Positions 60,529 to 64,000 of a DNA stretch of 64,000 nucleotides are shown one piece after another; within the stretch, counting starts at the first letter, position 1, and every line of letters starts with the position of its first letter. The position numbers and the translations under genes are program-made. The DNA lies in contig CASEAH010000026.1 in assembly GCA_949285935.1 (NCBI GenBank), positions 1 to 64,000 on the forward strand, given 5' to 3'. The notes below the pieces were generated by a model. It was not told the origin of the DNA and did not search any database. It saw only the letters and a list, made by a program, of their open reading frames with translations. The stretch comes from an uncultured Oscillospiraceae bacterium. Its GTDB lineage: Bacteria > Bacillota > Clostridia > Oscillospirales > Ruminococcaceae.

Positions 60529-61542
60529 TCAAATAAGTACCACTGCCAACACCGCCGCCGCGGCGCCAACAAAAGTCACAATGGAAAACATCACCACGAT
60601 CTGCACTTCGGTATATCCGGAAAGCTCAAAGTGATGATGGATGGGGCTCATTTTGAAGATCCGCTTGCCATGGGTGATCTTGAAATAGGTCATCTGGATC
60701 ACCACCGAAGCCATTTCCACCACATAGATCACACCGATCAGGAGGATCAGCAGGGGCATTCCGGTGCCGAAGCAGAGGGCGATCACCAGTCCTCCCAGGA
60801 AAAGGGAGCCCGTATCTCCCATAAAAACCTTGGCGGGATAGAAATTCCAGATCAGGAAGCCCAGGCATCCGCCTGCCATGGCCGAGGCCATGATCCCCAT
60901 TTCCCACATACCCAGCAGGGAGGTAATGACCATGTAGGCGATCCCCACCACAAAGGTAACAGAGGAGAGCAGTCCGTCCAGGCCGTCGGTAAAGTTGACG
61001 GCATTGGCCAAAGCCAGCATGGCCAGCAGCGCAAAGGGGTAATACAGCACCCCGATGTCCAGAGAGCCACCAAAGGGGATCAGAAGCGTGGTGCTTCGGT
61101 CGCCGCTTATGTAAAGCAGCGCCAGGTAGCTAATCCCAAAAACCACCTGCAGCAGCAGCTTCTGCCGGGGGGTGAGGCCCTCGTTCTGCTTGCGGACGAT
61201 TTTCAGGTAATCATCCACAAATCCGATCAGGCCGTAGGCAAGAGCCAGCATCAGGCCATAAAGAAGCCGCGCCTTGATCAATTCGCTGTCCGGCCTGGCG
61301 CCCAGGCTGGAGTTGAATTTCAGGATCATATACCCCGCCACTACGGCGATCACAATACCAAAAATAAACATCACGCCACCCATGGTGGGGGTTCCCTGTT
61401 TATTCTTGTGCCATTTGGGCCCAATTTCCAGAATCGTCTGCCCAAACTTTAATTTTCTCAAAATCGGCAGCAGCCAGAGACCCGACGCGGAGGTGATCCC
61501 AAATGCCAATACCACCGTTGTCACAATCCAGATACCATCCAT
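60529..61542 (-). CDS. mraY: phospho-N-acetylmuramoyl-pentapeptide transferase
   Basis: Ten-helix membrane enzyme of 337 aa making lipid I from UDP-MurNAc-pentapeptide and undecaprenyl phosphate. Signature segments: KQGTPTMGGVMF, the aspartates in GLIGFVDDYLKI, NAVNFTDGLDGL, and the C-terminal PIHHHFELSG. ATG at 61542 gives the usual N-terminus; an in-frame ATG five codons earlier is an alternative. Between murF and ftsW in the wall cluster. Confidence 0.96.
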   Translation of the reverse strand: MDGIWIVTTVVLAFGITSASGLWLLPILRKLKFGQTILEIGPKWHKNKQGTPTMGGVMFIFGIVIAVVAGYMILKFNSSLGARPDSELIKARLLYGLMLALAYGLIGFVDDYLKIVRKQNEGLTPRQKLLLQVVFGISYLALLYISGDRSTTLLIPFGGSLDIGVLYYPFALLAMLALANAVNFTDGLDGLLSSVTFVVGIAYMVITSLLGMWEMGIMASAMAGGCLGFLIWNFYPAKVFMGDTGSLFLGGLVIALCFGTGMPLLILLIGVIYVVEMASVVIQMTYFKITHGKRIFKMSPIHHHFELSGYTEVQIVVMFSIVTFVGAAAAVLAVVLI

Positions 61543-61625
61543 ATTCCTACATCCCATCCGCCGGTGTCCGGCTTCTAATCATACGGCTCCGGGGTTCAAA
61601 AAGCAGTCGAAACCCGGTGCCTGGG

Positions 61626-63020
61626 TCAAATTTTACCTGATGCGCCTGATTCTGCCGGCGCGCCAAGGGTGTGATACAGCTGCTGAATCACTTCCTCCAG
61701 CTTCATTCCCCGGCTGGCTTTGAACCAGACCAAATCCCCCGGTTCCAGGGCTTCTCCCACGGCCCGGGCCAGTTCTTCCTTCTTTTCAAAATAGCGGACC
61801 CGTTCCATTCCGGCTTCCCGAGCGCCCGCAGCGTACTCCCGGGCCTGGTCTCCCCAAGCCATCAGCAGGTCCACCCCCGACCGCGCCGCCAGCCGCCCTG
61901 TTTGGCGATGGCTCTCCCGGGAAACGGCCCCCAGTTCCAGCATATCAGAAAGCACCAGGACCCTTTTCCCACGGCAGGGGAAGGTCCCCATGGTTCTGAT
62001 GGCAGCCGCCATGGAGTCCGGGCTGGCATTGTAGCAGTCCTCCACTACGGTAATACCGCCGGCCTCCACCACCTTCTGGCGCATTCCCGAAGGACGGTAG
62101 TTTTCCAGCGCCTCCACAGCCGCCTCCGGCGAGATGCCCCAGGAAACGCCAATGGCGAAAGCCGCCAGGGCATTGCATACCAGATGTTCTCCGCAGCCTG
62201 GTACAGCAGCGGCATACTCTTTTCCCTGCCACTGGATCATAAACTCCGTGCGGGCAGGGGTACTGTTCATGATTTGCCCACGCACCTGGCAGCAGGGGTC
62301 GTGGATCCCGTAAAAGACCACGTTGAGCCGGGGAATCCGCACCTGGCGCAGCAGGTCGTTATCACCGCACAGCAGCAGCATGGCTCCATCCGGCAGACAC
62401 TCCGCCAGCTCCAGCTTGGCCCGGAGGATATTTTCCCGGGAGCCCAGCAGTTCCATGTGGGATACGCCGATGTTGGTAATGACTCCCACCTGGGGACGGG
62501 CGGCCATGGCCAGATCCCGGATCTCTCCAAACCCGGACATCCCCATTTCAATAACCGCAGCCTGGGTTTCAGCCCCAATGGAAAGGATGGTGCGGGGAGC
62601 GCCGATTTCATTGTTTTGATTTCCAATGGTCTTGATGGTACGGAACCCCGCCTCCAGGACCGCCGCAATCATATCTTTGGTTGTGGTCTTCCCCACGCTT
62701 CCGGTGACCCCGACCACCCGCAGATCAAACAGGCTCCGGTACCAGGCGGCAATGTCCAAAAGTCCCCGGAGTGTGTCAGGTATCCGCAGTACGCGATCAG
62801 AGGGCCAGGGGCCTTCCTGGCTGGCCAGGACGCATTCCGCTCCCCGCTCCAGCGCCTTTTCTATGAACGTATGTCCGTCAAACCGCTCTCCCCGGATGGC
62901 CACAAACAGGCTGCCGGGGCCTGCCTCCCGGGAGTCGGTGCAAATTTCCCGTATCTCACCTTCCCGGGGGCATGGGATCCCCAATGCCCCGGCAAGCTGA
63001 CTGATTTTTATCGCTTCCAC
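61626..63020 (-). CDS. murF: UDP-MurNAc-tripeptide--D-alanyl-D-alanine ligase
   Basis: Mur ligase of 464 aa adding D-Ala-D-Ala to the UDP-MurNAc-tripeptide. N-terminal domain with TDSREAGPGSLFVAIRGERFDGH, ATP-binding VVGVTGSVGKTTTKDM at about residues 102-117, central NIGVSHMELLGSRENI, and the C-terminal EDCYNASPDSMAAA. The start is GTG. It follows murE by 27 bases and precedes mraY. Confidence 0.97.
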   Translation of the reverse strand: MEAIKISQLAGALGIPCPREGEIREICTDSREAGPGSLFVAIRGERFDGHTFIEKALERGAECVLASQEGPWPSDRVLRIPDTLRGLLDIAAWYRSLFDLRVVGVTGSVGKTTTKDMIAAVLEAGFRTIKTIGNQNNEIGAPRTILSIGAETQAAVIEMGMSGFGEIRDLAMAARPQVGVITNIGVSHMELLGSRENILRAKLELAECLPDGAMLLLCGDNDLLRQVRIPRLNVVFYGIHDPCCQVRGQIMNSTPARTEFMIQWQGKEYAAAVPGCGEHLVCNALAAFAIGVSWGISPEAAVEALENYRPSGMRQKVVEAGGITVVEDCYNASPDSMAAAIRTMGTFPCRGKRVLVLSDMLELGAVSRESHRQTGRLAARSGVDLLMAWGDQAREYAAGAREAGMERVRYFEKKEELARAVGEALEPGDLVWFKASRGMKLEEVIQQLYHTLGAPAESGASGKI

Positions 63021-63047
63021 TTGGTTCGACCCACCCTAAGCTGAATT

Positions 63048-64000
63048 TTATGGTTTCCGGTGTTTACGCTTTTCCAGCAGCTCCCGGACCACTACTTTTT
63101 CATCAAAATAAATGGTCTCATCATGGAGCACCTGGTAATCCTCGTGGCCCTTCCCTGCCAGAAGGAGGATATCTCCCGGCCGGGCGTTGTCCAGTGCCCA
63201 GGAAATGGCCTCGTACCGGTCCGGAATGATCCGGTAGGGAGTGTCATACCGGTCCAGACCCGGCTTTGCGTCGTTGATGATACGGATCGGGTCCTCATCC
63301 CGGGGATTGTCGGAGGTAAGGATCACAAAATCCGAATATTTGGCTGCCATTTCTCCCATCTGGGCCCGTTTGGTGCGGTCCCGGTTCCCGGCGCAGCCAA
63401 AGAGGGTCACCACCCTGCCCGTGGCATATTCTTTCAGGGCGCTGATCATTTTTTCCAGGCCATCGGCCGTATGGGCATAATCCCGGATAATCGTATAGCC
63501 TTCATCACAGGGAAGGACCTCTGCTCTTCCGGCCACACCGGGACAGTCCCGGAGGCCTTTGGCGATCTCCGCAGTAGAAAGCCCCAGCAGCAGGCACGCC
63601 CCCGCCGCCCCCATGGCGTTGGAAACAGAAAACCGTCCCGGCTGTCCGATGCGGATGCGCTCGATCATATTCTTCCCCACCAGGATAAAACTGGTGCCCC
63701 GGGCATCAAAGGTAATATTTTTTGCGGTAAGGTCTGCGTCGTTGCGGTCCAGGGAAACGGTCAGGGCCTTATCCCCCAATTCTTCCGCCAGCTGGCAGCC
63801 ATGGGGGTCATCCACATTGATTACCGCCCGACGGCTCATGGAAAACAGGCGTTTTTTGGCGGCAAAATAGTTTTCCATGGTTTTATGATAATCCAAATGA
63901 TCCTGGGTCAGGTTGGTAAAGATCCCCACTTCAAACTCGCATCCGTCCAGCCGGTGCTGATCCAGCGCGTGGGAGGATACCTCCATCACCACATACTCAC
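63048..64000 (-). CDS. murE: UDP-MurNAc-L-Ala-D-Glu--meso-diaminopimelate ligase, C-terminal part
   Basis: The gene runs off the window end, so only about 317 C-terminal residues are seen. Central ATPase region VMEVSSHALDQHRLDGCEF and LTQDHLDYHKTMENYF, and the C-terminal domain with DYAHTADGLEKMI, GCAGNRDRTKR and the amino-acid-specificity motif TSDNPRDEDP. The DNPR sequence indicates meso-diaminopimelate rather than lysine as the third stem residue. First visible gene of the wall cluster; it probably has a promoter beyond the window. Confidence 0.96.
   Translation of the reverse strand, partial: EYVVMEVSSHALDQHRLDGCEFEVGIFTNLTQDHLDYHKTMENYFAAKKRLFSMSRRAVINVDDPHGCQLAEELGDKALTVSLDRNDADLTAKNITFDARGTSFILVGKNMIERIRIGQPGRFSVSNAMGAAGACLLLGLSTAEIAKGLRDCPGVAGRAEVLPCDEGYTIIRDYAHTADGLEKMISALKEYATGRVVTLFGCAGNRDRTKRAQMGEMAAKYSDFVILTSDNPRDEDPIRIINDAKPGLDRYDTPYRIIPDRYEAISWALDNARPGDILLLAGKGHEDYQVLHDETIYFDEKVVVRELLEKRKHRKP

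Noticed and set aside
1..64000. tRNA, rRNA, tmRNA, SRP RNA or CRISPR arrays
   Set aside because: Looked for TPsiC-like arms on both strands, regular short direct repeats and the ssrA position near secG; none was found by eye.

Overview
The window looks like chromosome from an anaerobic, low-oxygen-adapted Gram-positive of the class Clostridia, most likely near Oscillospiraceae. The reasons are a PolC-type replicative polymerase (TTG start, 1440 aa), a BofA/DUF2508 pair, the paired GlgC/GlgD glycogen genes typical of Clostridia, strong AGGAGG ribosome sites with frequent TTG and GTG starts, a fairly GC-rich coding bias, and a complete B12-dependent glutamate-fermentation cluster. No rRNA, tRNA, CRISPR array or intact insertion sequence was seen.

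Layout. 1-2.9 kb: DUF2508-bofA (+), a lipoprotein and secG (-). 3.9-5.3 kb: aspartate ammonia-lyase (+) with its own promoter and terminator. 5.5-15.3 kb (-): pyrH, frr, uppS, cdsA, rseP, ispG, polC, the usual housekeeping string but without dxr. 15.7-16.6 kb: a P-loop ATPase of unclear role. 17.4-28.0 kb (-): the methylaspartate pathway. GlmS/GlmL/GlmE rearrange glutamate, methylaspartate ammonia-lyase makes mesaconate, a class I hydratase pair probably makes citramalate, and a three-subunit lyase annotated by homology as citrate lyase probably acts as citramalate lyase to give acetate and pyruvate. An unusual GntR regulator sits between the two transcription units. 28.7-29.2 kb: a small membrane protein and a frameshifted relic of a mobile-element primase-like gene. 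29.5-33.6 kb (-): a MarR-controlled heterodimeric ABC exporter. 33.8-40.5 kb (-): glgB-glgC-glgD-glgA plus a membrane protein. 40.9-42.7 kb (+): PHP phosphoesterase, MTA/SAH nucleosidase, and a tiny acidic ORF.

43.3-54.1 kb is the most distinctive accessory region: nine tightly packed minus-strand genes (solute-binding lipoprotein, ABC ATPase, fused ABC permease, TIM-barrel epimerase, amidohydrolase, BadF/NagK-type kinase, MFS transporter, AgaS-like SIS protein, PfkB kinase), plus a GntR/UTRA regulator outside the 5' end on the other strand. The operon promoter is followed at once by a near-perfect 24-bp palindrome. It looks like a complete uptake-and-catabolism system for a phosphorylated (amino) sugar or sugar conjugate whose substrate I cannot name.

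54.6-64.0 kb (-): the division and cell-wall cluster murE(partial)-murF-mraY-ftsW-murG-murA-ftsQ-ftsZ, without murD, murC or murB.

Two MITE-like elements (about 25.0 and 43.1 kb) share terminal inverted repeats and large central hairpins, and each lies just downstream of a minus-strand gene where its hairpin plus T-run can serve as the transcription terminator.
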